A DNA stretch of 64,000 nucleotides from Benzoatithermus sp963720725 (GTDB lineage Bacteria; Pseudomonadota; Alphaproteobacteria; Geminicoccales; Geminicoccaceae), in assembly GCA_963720725.1 (NCBI GenBank), contig CAVRGN010000003.1, forward strand, positions 1,240,001-1,304,000, given 5' to 3'. A program made the translations under genes and the position numbers. The notes below the pieces were generated by a model. It saw nothing but the letters and a program-made list of their open reading frames with translations, made no database searches and had not been told where the DNA came from. This document shows positions 10,315-19,246 of this stretch, piece after piece (position 1 is the stretch's first letter; every line of letters starts with the position of its first letter).

Positions 10315-12249
10315 TCAGCCGAGCGGCGCGCAGGCCGCCTCGAGCCAACCGGCGGCATCGCCGACGAGCGGCCGCAGCGCCTCGGCCACGCGGGCATGGT
10401 AGGCATCCAGCCACGAGCGTTCCTCGGCCGACAGCAGCTCGGCGACGATCAGGTGGCGGTCGATCGGGCACAAGGTCAGCGTGGCGAAGCCCAGCAACTC
10501 GCGGTCGCCGCCCTCCGGCTTGGGCCGCTTCTCGACCGCGATCAGGTTCTCGATCCGGATGCCGTAGGAGTCCGGCTTGTAGTATCCGGGCTCGTTGCTG
10601 AGGATCATGCCGGGCCTCAGTGGCACCGTGCCCAGCTTGCTGATGCGCGCCGGCCCCTCGTGGACGCACAAGTAGGAGCCGACCCCGTGGCCGGTGCCGT
10701 GGTCGAAGTCGAGCCCGTGCCGCCACAGGGCCGCGCGGGCGAAGGCGTCGATCTGGGCGCCCGAGGTGCCTTCCGGGAACACCGCGAGCGAGATCGCGAT
10801 CATGCCCTTGAGCACCAGGGTGAAGCGCTCGCGCATCTCCGCGCCCGCCGTCCCCAGCGCCACCGTGCGCGTGACGTCGGTGGTGGCGTCCAGATACTGG
10901 CCGCCGCTGTCGACGAGGTAGAGCGTGCCGCCGGTGAGCGGGCGGTTGCTCGCCGGAGTGGTCCGGTAGTGGGGCAGGGCGCCGTTCGGCCCGTGCGCCG
11001 AAATGGTCTCGAAGCTGGGGCCGCGGAACAGCGGATCCTTGGCCCGCTCCGCCGCCAGCCTCGCCGAGGCACCCACCTCGTCCAGGCTGCCGTCGAGCGG
11101 CTGGTCGGCGAGCCAGGCCAGGAACCGTGCCATGGCGGCACCGTCGCGTCGTTGGGCATCGGCCGCCCCGGCCAGCTCGACGGGGTTCTTCTGCGCCTTG
11201 GCGAGGATGCAGGGATCCTCGGCCTCGACCAGCTTGCTGCCTGCGGCCGTCAGCCGCTCGAGGAACCCGACATGGGCGGTGCCCGGATCGGCCATCACCT
11301 TGCTGCCGGCGAGCCCGTCCAAGGCCGCGTGGAAGCCCTCGATGGGCTCGACCGCGATGGCGTTGGGCAGGGTGAGGCTCTCGGGCAGCTTGCGCGGATC
11401 GACGAACCAGCGGCAGGTGCCGTCGCGGGCGAGCAGCGCGTAGCTGAGGACCAGGGGGTTGAAGGCGATGTCGCCGCCTCTGAGGTTGAGCAGCCAGGCG
11501 ATGGAATCCGCCTGGGTCAGCAACAATGCGTCCGCGCCCTTCTTCTCGACCTCGGCGGCGATCCGGGCGCGCTTCTCGGCGTCGGCCTCGCCGGCATGGC
11601 GCTCCTCGTGCCGCCGGACGGGAGCGATCGGGCGCGGCGGCCGGTCGGGCCAGATCGCGTCGATCGGGTTCGGGTCCAGGGCCACGAGGCTGCCGCCCTT
11701 GGCCTCGGCGATGGCCGCCAGCCGGTCGCGCTCCGCACGCCGCGCCAGCCACGGGTCGTAGCCGAGCTTCACCGCCGCCGGCAGGTGCTCCTCCAGCCAG
11801 GCGCTCAGTGGCTGTTCCACCATGTGCCGCCGCTCGAACAGAGCCGAATCGACCTCCTGCGCGATCTGGACCGTGTAGCGGCCGTCGCTGAGCACGGTGG
11901 CCGCGTCCATGGTCACGGCGGCCTGGGCGGCGGAGCCGGTGAAGCCGGTGAGCCAGGCCACGCGCTCGGCATAGCCCGGCAGATACTCGCTGCCATGCTC
12001 GTCGGTGCGCATCAGGACGAACGCGTCGACGCCGCGCGCGCGCAGCGTTTCGCGCAGCCGGCGCAAGCGGTCGGCGCGGTCGGGGTTGGCGTCCGCCACT
12101 CGGCGCAGCATCGCCACGCGCTCGCGCAATTGCTCGGCCGGCTGCCCGCTCTGGCCCGGGCCGACCAGTTCCAGCCAGGCGTCGGGATCCTGTCCCCGTG
12201 GTGCCGCGGCGATCCCGGCCAGCAAGGCATCGAGTTCCGTGTCGTCCAT
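10315..12249 (-). CDS. Xaa-Pro aminopeptidase, M24B family (PepP-like)
   Basis: Cytosolic metallopeptidase that removes N-terminal residues preceding proline. The 644-residue length and two creatinase-type N-terminal domains match the long aminopeptidase P branch. The dinuclear metal site is complete: Asp in YLVDSGGQY, Asp in DATTDVTRT, His in GTGHGVGSYL, Glu in LSNEPGYY and Glu in GIRIEN. ATG codons occur at 12258 and 12249 with no clear Shine-Dalgarno, so the start is uncertain by a few residues. It lies four to thirteen bases after the LuxR-type gene and probably shares its transcript. Confidence 0.93.
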   Translation of the reverse strand: MDDTELDALLAGIAAAPRGQDPDAWLELVGPGQSGQPAEQLRERVAMLRRVADANPDRADRLRRLRETLRARGVDAFVLMRTDEHGSEYLPGYAERVAWLTGFTGSAAQAAVTMDAATVLSDGRYTVQIAQEVDSALFERRHMVEQPLSAWLEEHLPAAVKLGYDPWLARRAERDRLAAIAEAKGGSLVALDPNPIDAIWPDRPPRPIAPVRRHEERHAGEADAEKRARIAAEVEKKGADALLLTQADSIAWLLNLRGGDIAFNPLVLSYALLARDGTCRWFVDPRKLPESLTLPNAIAVEPIEGFHAALDGLAGSKVMADPGTAHVGFLERLTAAGSKLVEAEDPCILAKAQKNPVELAGAADAQRRDGAAMARFLAWLADQPLDGSLDEVGASARLAAERAKDPLFRGPSFETISAHGPNGALPHYRTTPASNRPLTGGTLYLVDSGGQYLDATTDVTRTVALGTAGAEMRERFTLVLKGMIAISLAVFPEGTSGAQIDAFARAALWRHGLDFDHGTGHGVGSYLCVHEGPARISKLGTVPLRPGMILSNEPGYYKPDSYGIRIENLIAVEKRPKPEGGDRELLGFATLTLCPIDRHLIVAELLSAEERSWLDAYHARVAEALRPLVGDAAGWLEAACAPLG

Positions 12250-12262
12250 GCTCGCCATCTTG

Positions 12263-13048
12263 TCACACGGCCCGGTCGCCAACGCGCCGCGCGGCGCGTT
12301 CCCGCTCCAGCCAGTCGGGGTGCTTGGTGAGCACGGTCCGAATGGCGTCGGCCCGCGTGTGCACGCTGAGCCTGCGATAGGCCGCCATCAGGTGGATCTT
12401 GACGGTCCGCGAGCTCAAGCTCAGCCGCCGTCCGATCTCGGCATTGCCGTCGCCGTACTGGACCAGGTCGAACAGGACTTCCCGCTGGCGCGCCGTCAGC
12501 GCCTCCAGGGGCGAGACGGAGCCGGCGGCCCGTCTGCCGCGCCCCTTACGCCTGAGCAGCAGCAGCGCCATGAGATCCGAAGCCGCCCAGATGATCTCTT
12601 CCCGCCACGGTTCGATCGGCACCCTGCCGCGCAGGCCGATGCCGAAGAAGCCCATGACCTGATCGGCGCCGAGGATCGGCACGTGCACGCAAACGTGGGG
12701 GGTTCCCTCGGTATGGGTCACCTGCACCAGCCCGCCCCTGCCCATCGTCTCGGCCGCGATCGGCGTCGTCCTCGTCACCAGCGGCTGGTGCGCGGGCTCG
12801 GCGCGTCCCGCATGGGCGAGATAGCGTACCTTGCCGCCGCGCCCGATCGGCTCGGCCACGCCGAGCTGGGTCGTGCGCGGGCTCGTGAACATCATGTCCA
12901 CCATCGTCCGCAAGCCGGCCAGCGGCGGCGGGTCGGCAAGGACCATGGCCTGCAGACGGAGCAGCCCGATCAGGGCCCGATCGGGCAGGAGGGCGGCGAG
13001 GTCGGCACCGGCCGGCGTGGGCTTGGCGGCTGGGTCGGCTTCCGCCAC
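12263..13048 (-). CDS. LuxR-family transcriptional regulator with N-terminal sensory-like domain
   Basis: A 261-residue regulator with a C-terminal LuxR helix-turn-helix occupying the last 60 or so residues (LTARQREVLFDLVQYGDGNA, then IGRRLSLSSRTVKIHLMAAY). The N-terminal 180 residues resemble an autoinducer-binding or GAF/PAS-type fold only loosely, and no receiver aspartate pattern is seen, so the signal is unknown. The GTG start at 13048 lies two bases after the infC stop. This unusual position ties its expression to translation factor genes. An internal ATG at residue 35 is an alternative but would cut the sensory domain. Confidence 0.82.
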   Translation of the reverse strand: MAEADPAAKPTPAGADLAALLPDRALIGLLRLQAMVLADPPPLAGLRTMVDMMFTSPRTTQLGVAEPIGRGGKVRYLAHAGRAEPAHQPLVTRTTPIAAETMGRGGLVQVTHTEGTPHVCVHVPILGADQVMGFFGIGLRGRVPIEPWREEIIWAASDLMALLLLRRKGRGRRAAGSVSPLEALTARQREVLFDLVQYGDGNAEIGRRLSLSSRTVKIHLMAAYRRLSVHTRADAIRTVLTKHPDWLERERAARRVGDRAV

Positions 13049-13050
13049 GG

Positions 13051-13578
13051 CTACTTCAGCGGCGCCATCACCATGATCATCTGGCGCCCTTCGAGCTTCG
13101 GCATCTGCTCGACCTTGGCGAGGTCCGCGATCTCGGTCTTGACCTTCTCGAGGATGTCCATGGCCAGATGCTGGTGCGCCATCTCGCGGCCACGGAAGCG
13201 CATGGTGACCTTGACCTTGTCGCCCTCGTCCAGGAATTCGCGCACCTTGCGCATCTTGATGTTGTAGTCGTTGTCGTCGATGCCGGGGCGCATCTTGATT
13301 TCCTTGACCTCGATCACCCTCTGCTTCTTGCGGGCGGCGTTGGCCTTCTTCTGCGCCTCGTACTTGAACTTGCCATAGTCGAGGATCTTGCAAACCGGCG
13401 GCGTCGCGGTCGGGGCGATCTCGACGAGGTCCAGCCCGGCTTCCTCGGCCCGGGCCATCGCATCCCGGGTGGACACCACCCCGAGCATGTTGCCCTGGGC
13501 ATCGATCAGACGGACCTCGCGGGCGTCGATCCGGAAATTGATGCGGTGTTCTTCCTGTTGCTGCGCAGCGGTTGCCAT
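13051..13578 (-). CDS. infC: Translation initiation factor IF-3
   Basis: IF-3 binds the 30S subunit, prevents premature 50S joining and proofreads the initiator tRNA and start codon. The 175-residue protein has the N-domain (HRINFRIDAREVRLIDAQGN), the basic linker (KFKYEAQKKANAARKKQ) and the C-domain (KMRPGIDDNDYNIKMRKVREF). The ATG at 13578 has an upstream GGAGG. Many infC genes start with rare AUU or AUC for autoregulation; here an ordinary ATG fits best. It follows thrS, but the usual downstream rpmI and rplT genes are absent and a LuxR-type regulator follows instead. Confidence 0.96.
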   Translation of the reverse strand: MATAAQQQEEHRINFRIDAREVRLIDAQGNMLGVVSTRDAMARAEEAGLDLVEIAPTATPPVCKILDYGKFKYEAQKKANAARKKQRVIEVKEIKMRPGIDDNDYNIKMRKVREFLDEGDKVKVTMRFRGREMAHQHLAMDILEKVKTEIADLAKVEQMPKLEGRQMIMVMAPLK

Positions 13579-13662
13579 ATGTGTTGCGGATCCTCCGATG
13601 TTGCACCTGATGGGCCGCCCTGCCATTGCCGGGCGACCCGAGAAAGCCGTTGTACGCCAGTG

Positions 13663-13680
13663 CCCGACCTATCGGTCGGG
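13663..13680 (-). other. Hairpin at the thrS stop codon, between thrS and infC
   Basis: A perfect 7-bp stem (CCCGACC with GGTCGGG) closed by a four-base loop overlaps the last codons and stop of thrS on the transcribed strand. No T run follows, so it is not a clear terminator. It could be a processing or attenuation structure between thrS and infC, or chance in G+C-rich DNA. Confidence 0.3.
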
Positions 13681-15624
13681 TGGCGCCGACTCTCGCTGAC
13701 ATAAAGCGACCGCAGCGTCAAGCGAGAGGGGCGTCTGGGCGGTATCCCCGAGGCGCCTCAGGCTCACCGTCCGCTCGGCCTGCTCGCGCCCACCGACCGC
13801 CAGGAGCAGCGGCACCTTGCGCAGGCTGTGCTCGCGCACCTTGTAGCCGATCTTGTCCGCGCGCGTGTCCGCCTCGGCCCGCACTCCGGCGGCCTTCAGG
13901 CGCTCGACCACCTCGTTGGCGTAGCCGTCGGCCTCGTTGGTGATGGTCGCCACCACCGCCTGCACCGGTGCGAGCCACAGCGGCAGGCGGCCGGCATAGT
14001 GCTCGATCAGCATGCCGATGAACCGCTCTAGCGAGCCCAGGATCGCCCGGTGCAGCATGACCGGCCGGTGCTTGGCGCCGTCGGGCCCGATGTAGCTCGC
14101 ATCCAGGCGCTCGGGCAGCACGAAGTCGACCTGCAGCGTGCCGCACTGCCAGTCGCGGCCGATCGCGTCGCGCAGGACGAACTCGAGCTTGGGCCCGTAG
14201 AAGGCACCCTCGCCGGGATTGAGCGTGCATTCGAGCCCCGCCGCGCGCACCGCCTCCCACAAGGCCTCTTCCGCCTGATCCCAGACCGCGTCCTCGCCGG
14301 CGCGGACCGGCGGCCGGTCCGAGAACTTCACCCGGACGTCCTCGAAGCCGAAATCCTTGTAGACCTGCATCAGCAGCGCGCAGAAGGCCACGCTCTCGGC
14401 CGTGATCTGCTCGGGCGTGCAGAAGATGTGCGCGTCGTCCTGGGTGAAGGCGCGCACGCGCATGATGCCGTGGAGAGCGCCGGACGGCTCGTTGCGGTGG
14501 CAGGACCCGAACTCCGCCATGCGCAAAGGCAGGTCGCGGTAGCTGTGCAGCTGCTGATTGTAGATCTGCACGTGGCCGGGGCAGTTCATCGGCTTCAGCG
14601 CCAGATGCCGCTCCTCGGCCTCCAGCGTGAACATGTTGTCGCGGAACTTCTCCCAATGGCCGGAGCGCTCCCAGAACACGCGGTCGTAGAGCTGGGGCGT
14701 CTTGACCTCGAGATAGCCGGACCCGTCCAGCCGGCGGCGGACATAGTCCTCCACCGCCCGCCACAGCGTCCAGCCGTGCGGGTGCCAGAACACCGAGCCC
14801 GCCGCCTCCTCCTGGACGTGGAACAGGTCCATCTCGCGGCCGAGCTTGCGGTGGTCGCGCCGCTCCGCCTCCTCGATCTGGTGCAGGTAGGCGTCGAGCT
14901 CGGCCCGGGTCGCGAACGCCGTGCCGTAGATCCGCTGCAGCTGCGCGTTCTTCGCGTCTCCGCGCCAATAGGAGCCCGCGACCTTGGTCAGCTTGAAGGC
15001 GCCGATCCGGCCCGTCGACGGTCCGTGCGGTCCGCGGCACAGGTCGAACCACTTGCCTTGGTGATAGAGCGTGACCGGCTCGTGCTCCGGAATGGCGTCG
15101 AGCAGCTCCAGCTTGAACCTCTCGCCCATGGCGTCGAAGCGCGCGCGCGCCGCGTCGCGGCTCACCTGCTCGCGCGTGAACGGCAGGTCCGCCTTCACGA
15201 TCTCGGCCATGCGCGCCTCGATCCGGGCGAGGTCGTCGCTCGAGAACGGCTCGTTGCGGAAGAAGTCGTAGTAGAAGCCGTTCTCGATCGCCGGGCCGAT
15301 CGTCACCTGCGTCCCGGGAAACAGGTCCTGCACGGCCTCGGCCATGACATGGGCGCAGTCGTGGCGGATGAGCGCCAGCGCCTCCGGATCCTGGGCGCGG
15401 ATCAGCTTGACCGTCGCGTCGCTCCGGAGCGGCCAGTCGAGGTCGCGGATCTGGCCGTCGACCTCCACCGCCAGCGCCGCCTTGGCGAGGCTCTTGGCGA
15501 TCGAGCCCGCGATCTCCGCTCCGGTCACGCCGCGCGGGAAGCTGCGCGTGGTCCGATCGGGAAACGTGACCACGATCGTCGCCTCGTCGCGCTGGAGCGC
15601 AGGAGTGGCAGCCGAGAGATTCAT
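13669..15624 (-). CDS. thrS: Threonyl-tRNA synthetase
   Basis: Class II synthetase charging tRNA-Thr, 651 residues, typical full length. Domains in order are TGS (VTFPDRTTRSFPRGVTGAE), the editing domain with the HDCAHVMAEA zinc-like motif, the class II core (GWTLWRAVEDYVRRRL, then FRDNMFTLE and MNCPGHVQIY with a catalytic zinc Cys), motif 3 (LHRAILGSLERFIGMLIEHY) and a C-terminal anticodon-binding domain. The core looks complete. It precedes infC by 90 bases, the common proteobacterial arrangement. Confidence 0.97.
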   Translation of the reverse strand: MNLSAATPALQRDEATIVVTFPDRTTRSFPRGVTGAEIAGSIAKSLAKAALAVEVDGQIRDLDWPLRSDATVKLIRAQDPEALALIRHDCAHVMAEAVQDLFPGTQVTIGPAIENGFYYDFFRNEPFSSDDLARIEARMAEIVKADLPFTREQVSRDAARARFDAMGERFKLELLDAIPEHEPVTLYHQGKWFDLCRGPHGPSTGRIGAFKLTKVAGSYWRGDAKNAQLQRIYGTAFATRAELDAYLHQIEEAERRDHRKLGREMDLFHVQEEAAGSVFWHPHGWTLWRAVEDYVRRRLDGSGYLEVKTPQLYDRVFWERSGHWEKFRDNMFTLEAEERHLALKPMNCPGHVQIYNQQLHSYRDLPLRMAEFGSCHRNEPSGALHGIMRVRAFTQDDAHIFCTPEQITAESVAFCALLMQVYKDFGFEDVRVKFSDRPPVRAGEDAVWDQAEEALWEAVRAAGLECTLNPGEGAFYGPKLEFVLRDAIGRDWQCGTLQVDFVLPERLDASYIGPDGAKHRPVMLHRAILGSLERFIGMLIEHYAGRLPLWLAPVQAVVATITNEADGYANEVVERLKAAGVRAEADTRADKIGYKVREHSLRKVPLLLAVGGREQAERTVSLRRLGDTAQTPLSLDAAVALCQRESAPPDR

Positions 15625-15730
15625 GAGACCCGAGCCTGACGGTTTCGACGGTGCGGAAAATGCGGGCGCACCCTCGTGACCGGCACATCGGCTGTCAAGC
15701 AGGGCGCGCGACTGCTGTTAGGTAGGTGCT

Positions 15731-16873
15731 TCAGGCGCCTTGTGCCATCTTCGGGCCGAGCAGCTCGCGATAGATCGCCAGGATACGATCGCACAGGGCC
15801 TCGGAGGCGAACTCGGCGCGGACGAAGGCTCGCGCCCGCGTCGCGAGCCGAGCGCGGATCTCCGGCTCGAGGCGCAGGGCAAGCTCCAGGGCCTGCGCCA
15901 GCTCGTCGGCCTTGCCGGGCGGCACCAACCAGCCGGTCGCCGCCGGCAGGACGGCCTCGGACAAGGCCCCGCAGCTCGTGACGAGCACCGGTCGGCCCAT
16001 GGCCTGGGCCGCGACCGCCGCGATCCCCGAGGGATCCGGCCGCGTCGCCGGCACGACCACGACATCGGCGAGGCTCAAGGCGGCGGGCAGATCGTCCACC
16101 CTGCCGCCGAAGCGCACGCGCTCGCCGAGGGCCGCCCGGCGCACGGCGGCCAGCAGCGCCTCGGGATAGCTGCCGCTCTCCGGCATCGTGCCGGTGAAGA
16201 CGGTCACGAAGTCGGTCCGCGGCAGCCGCGCCATCGCCTGGATCAGCAGCAGGTGACCGCGGTCGTCGCCGTGCAGCGGCGGCACCAGCACCACCTTGGG
16301 CCCGTGCTCGAGCTGCCAGCGTTCCGCCAGCGACTGGACCCGGTGGCCGCGCACCCGCTCCGGATCGAACTCGTCCGCGTCGATCCAGCGCCGCACCACG
16401 CGCAGCCGGGCCGCGGCGACGCCATGGTGCACGGCCAGCTGCTCGGCCGTGAAGTCCGATACGGCGATGATCCGATCGGCCTCGAGCGAGGCCTGCTCCG
16501 GTTCGTGCACGGTCGTCACGACGGGGATGGCCGTGGCACGCGCCGCGGCCATCGCGCAACGTGTCGCGGCCGCTCCGTGCGCATGCAGCAACCCGATACC
16601 GTGTCGGTGGATCGCCGCCGTCAGCCTGCGGGTGACGCGCCAGCGCGCCAGCGCGCCGTTCCCGTCCAGCATCTCGCGCAGATGGGTGCAACCCGCAGCG
16701 GCCAGCTCGCGCTCCAGCGGACCGCCCGGTGCCGCCACGAACGAGCGCCAGCCGCGCGCCCGCGCATGGCAGGCGAGATCGACGGCGTCCCGGCCGGCGC
16801 CACCGCGCTCCAGGTCGAGCGTGAGCTGCAACACCGCGGGGTTCACGAGCGCCGAACCCGGCCGCCTGCGCAT
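15731..16873 (-). CDS. Glycosyltransferase, GT-B fold (GT4-like)
   Basis: A 380-residue GT-B glycosyltransferase that would transfer a sugar from a nucleotide donor, probably for cell-surface polysaccharide or lipid. The N-terminal Rossmann half contains LDLERGGAGRDAVDLACHA and LLHAHGAAATRCA. The C-terminal donor half has VVVVPATRPDPSGIAAVAAQ, the GT4-type segment that includes the E-x7-E region in degenerate form. ATG at 16873 follows GGAGG with a ten-base spacer. It runs divergently from the hydrolase at 16965, so the 91-base gap should hold both promoters. Donor and acceptor are unknown. Confidence 0.85.
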   Translation of the reverse strand: MRRRPGSALVNPAVLQLTLDLERGGAGRDAVDLACHARARGWRSFVAAPGGPLERELAAAGCTHLREMLDGNGALARWRVTRRLTAAIHRHGIGLLHAHGAAATRCAMAAARATAIPVVTTVHEPEQASLEADRIIAVSDFTAEQLAVHHGVAAARLRVVRRWIDADEFDPERVRGHRVQSLAERWQLEHGPKVVLVPPLHGDDRGHLLLIQAMARLPRTDFVTVFTGTMPESGSYPEALLAAVRRAALGERVRFGGRVDDLPAALSLADVVVVPATRPDPSGIAAVAAQAMGRPVLVTSCGALSEAVLPAATGWLVPPGKADELAQALELALRLEPEIRARLATRARAFVRAEFASEALCDRILAIYRELLGPKMAQGA

Positions 16874-16964
16874 CCGAAGCTTGCCTCCGGCTGCCCTACG
16901 GCCGAACCTGTCGCCATCGCTCACTCCACGCGCCGCCAGGGACGCTAGTCGAACTCGCGCATAT

Positions 16965-17735
16965 ATGCAAACGCACCAGCGGACACTCAACCTGAGCAAT
17001 GCGCCACCGCTGGCCTGCTGCCACACGCCCGGTGCCCTGCCGACGGTGGTGTTCCTGACCGGATTCCGGTCCGACATGACCGGTGCCAAGGCGCTGCACC
17101 TCGAGCGGCATTGCGAGCTCTCCGGCCGCGCCTTCCTGCGCTTCGACTATCGCGGCCATGGCGCTTCGGGTGGGCGGTTCGAGGATGGCTGCGTCGGCGA
17201 CTGGCGTGACGATGCGCTTGCGATGGTGGACGAGGTGGTGGCGGGACCGGTGGTCCTGGTCGGCTCCAGCATGGGCGGCTGGATCATGCTGCTCGCGGCG
17301 CTGGCCCGACCGGATCGGGTCCGCGCCCTCCTCGGCCTCGCGCCGGCGCCGGACTTCACCCGCGACCTGATCGCGGCACGGCTCGCACCGGAGCAGGCGG
17401 AGGCGCTGGCGCGCGACGGCGTGATTCTGGCGCCGTCGGACTATGGCGAGCCGCTGCCGATCACCCGGCGGCTCCTCGAGGACGGCGAGCGCCACCTCCT
17501 CCTGGACCGGCCGATCCCGTTTCGCGGCCCCGTGCATCTGCTGCACGGGCAGATGGACCCGGACGTGCCCTGGCAGACTTCGCTGCGGCTCGCGGCCTGC
17601 CTGGAGAGCGCTGCGGTCACGGTCGAGCTGGTCAAGGACGGCGATCATCGGCTGTCCCGGGAAGACGATCTGCGCCGGATCGCGGCGGCGACTGGACCGG
17701 GTCCTGGAGCAGGTGGAGGCGCATGGCTGAGCTGA
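16965..17735 (+). CDS. Alpha/beta hydrolase, serine type (last residues shifted by one extra base)
   Basis: A 256-residue hydrolase as read. Oxyanion and lid-side segment VVFLTGFRSDMTG, GHGASGG, nucleophile elbow GSSMGG, acid in HGQMDPDVPW and histidine in DGDHRL form a complete triad, resembling small esterases and thioesterases; the substrate is unknown. After IAAA the literal frame gives a low-complexity tail, TGPGPGAGGG. Removing the A at about 17691 instead gives LDRVLEQVEAHG and a stop at 17730, a natural helical end for this fold. Either way the gene overlaps the start of the MltF-type gene at 17723. Confidence 0.85.
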   Translation: MQTHQRTLNLSNAPPLACCHTPGALPTVVFLTGFRSDMTGAKALHLERHCELSGRAFLRFDYRGHGASGGRFEDGCVGDWRDDALAMVDEVVAGPVVLVGSSMGGWIMLLAALARPDRVRALLGLAPAPDFTRDLIAARLAPEQAEALARDGVILAPSDYGEPLPITRRLLEDGERHLLLDRPIPFRGPVHLLHGQMDPDVPWQTSLRLAACLESAAVTVELVKDGDHRLSREDDLRRIAAATGPGPGAGGGAWLS

Positions 17736-19246
17736 GACCCTGGCTGCGCATGGTCCTGGGCGCCCTGCTCGGGCTGGCCGCGGTGGCCTCGCTGCTGTGG
17801 TTCTGGCCCGGCGCCGGCGAAGCACCGGCGCCGCAGGCGCCTCCCGCGCCCACCGTCGAGGCCGTGCCGGAGCCGGTCGAAGCGGATGACGGCATCATCG
17901 ACAATCCCGCTTGGACCGGCGATCTCGACGGCATGGTCGAGCGGCGGCTGGTCCGGATCCTGGTGATCCCCAACCGCACCGACTACTACCTCGACCATGG
18001 TTCCACCAAGGGCCTGACCGCCGAGTACGCCCGCGAGTTCGAGCGCCGTCTCAACCGCCGCTTCCAGACCGGCGCCCGGCCGATCCGAGTGGTGTTCGTG
18101 CCGGTCACCCGCGACGAGCTCCTGCCGGCCCTGATCGCCGGCAAGGGCGACGTCGCGGCGGCGAACCTCACCATCACGCCCGAGCGGCTCGAGCTGGTCG
18201 ACTTCACCCCGCCCTTCCGCACCGACGTGCGCGAGATCCTGGTCACCGGCCCCTCCGCACCGCCCTTGGCGAAGCTCGAGGATCTCTCCGACCAGGAGGT
18301 CATGACCCGCCGCACCAGCAGCTACTGGCCCAGCCTGGAGGCCCTGGACGGGCGCCTGCGCCGCGAGGGCCTGGCCGGGCTGCGCCTGCGCGCCGCCATG
18401 GAAGTGCTCGACGACGAGGACCTGCTCGAGCTGGTGGCGGCGGGCCACCTGCCGTGGGCCGTGGTCGACGACCACAAGGCCAAGGCATGGCAGCGCGCGC
18501 TGCCCGAGCTGATCCTGCGCGAGGATCTGGTGCTGCGCAGCGGCGGCGACATCGCCTGGGCCCTGCGCAAGGACAACCCGCAGCTGGCCGAGTCGCTGGC
18601 CTCCTTCGCCAAGGCCACCGCCAAGGGTACCGAGTTCGGCAACATCGTCGCCAACCGCTACCTGGTCGCCGCCGAACAGCTGCGCCGCAACGACGCCGCC
18701 GACCGCAAGCGGTTCCTCGATCTGTTGGCCCTGTTCCGCAAATGGGGCGAGCGTTACGGGCTCGACCCGCTGCTGCTGGCGGCGCAGGGCTACCAGGAAT
18801 CCGGCCTCGACCAGAAGAAGCGCAGCCCGGCGGGGGCGGTGGGGATCATGCAGCTCCGCCCGCAGACCGCGGCCGATCCGAACGTGGACGTGGCCCGGAT
18901 CGACCGGCTGGAGAACAACATCCAGGCCGGGGCCAAATATCTGCGCCACGTGATCGACGTCTACTTCGCCGATCCGGCCATCGCCGACATCGACCGGATG
19001 CTGCTGGCGCTGGCCGCCTACAACGCCGGACCCAGCCGGATCGCCGAGCTGCGGCGGCGCGCCGGCAAGCGCGGGCTGGACCCCGATCGCTGGTTCGGCG
19101 AGGTCGAGGTGCAGGTCGAGCGCGAGATCGGCCGCGAGACCGTGGCCTATGTCGGCAACATCGTGAAGTACTACACCGTCTATCGCGGCATCATCGAGCA
19201 GGAGGAGGCGCGCCGGCTCGCCCGCACCCAGATCGTGTCGCGCTAG
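17723..19246 (+). CDS. mltF: MltF-like membrane-bound lytic transglycosylase
   Basis: Cleaves peptidoglycan glycan strands with formation of 1,6-anhydromuropeptides. The 507-residue protein has an N-terminal membrane anchor (residues about 8-27), a Pro/Ala linker, and a solute-binding-protein-like domain (about 70-290, with DLTFTP-like ELVDFTPPFRTD). A C-terminal SLT domain follows, with the catalytic Glu in AAQGYQESGLDQ and the GAVGIMQL and LALAAYNAGPSRI motifs. The domain order is that of MltF. It has an uncleaved anchor rather than a lipobox. It overlaps the hydrolase end, so the pair is translated together. Its stop shares a CTAG with the convergent GST stop. Confidence 0.92.
   Translation: MAELRPWLRMVLGALLGLAAVASLLWFWPGAGEAPAPQAPPAPTVEAVPEPVEADDGIIDNPAWTGDLDGMVERRLVRILVIPNRTDYYLDHGSTKGLTAEYAREFERRLNRRFQTGARPIRVVFVPVTRDELLPALIAGKGDVAAANLTITPERLELVDFTPPFRTDVREILVTGPSAPPLAKLEDLSDQEVMTRRTSSYWPSLEALDGRLRREGLAGLRLRAAMEVLDDEDLLELVAAGHLPWAVVDDHKAKAWQRALPELILREDLVLRSGGDIAWALRKDNPQLAESLASFAKATAKGTEFGNIVANRYLVAAEQLRRNDAADRKRFLDLLALFRKWGERYGLDPLLLAAQGYQESGLDQKKRSPAGAVGIMQLRPQTAADPNVDVARIDRLENNIQAGAKYLRHVIDVYFADPAIADIDRMLLALAAYNAGPSRIAELRRRAGKRGLDPDRWFGEVEVQVEREIGRETVAYVGNIVKYYTVYRGIIEQEEARRLARTQIVSR

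Noticed and set aside
10396..12330. Plus-strand open frame of over 600 codons opposite the aminopeptidase gene
   Set aside because: No family features; the opposite strand carries all M24 metal-binding residues.
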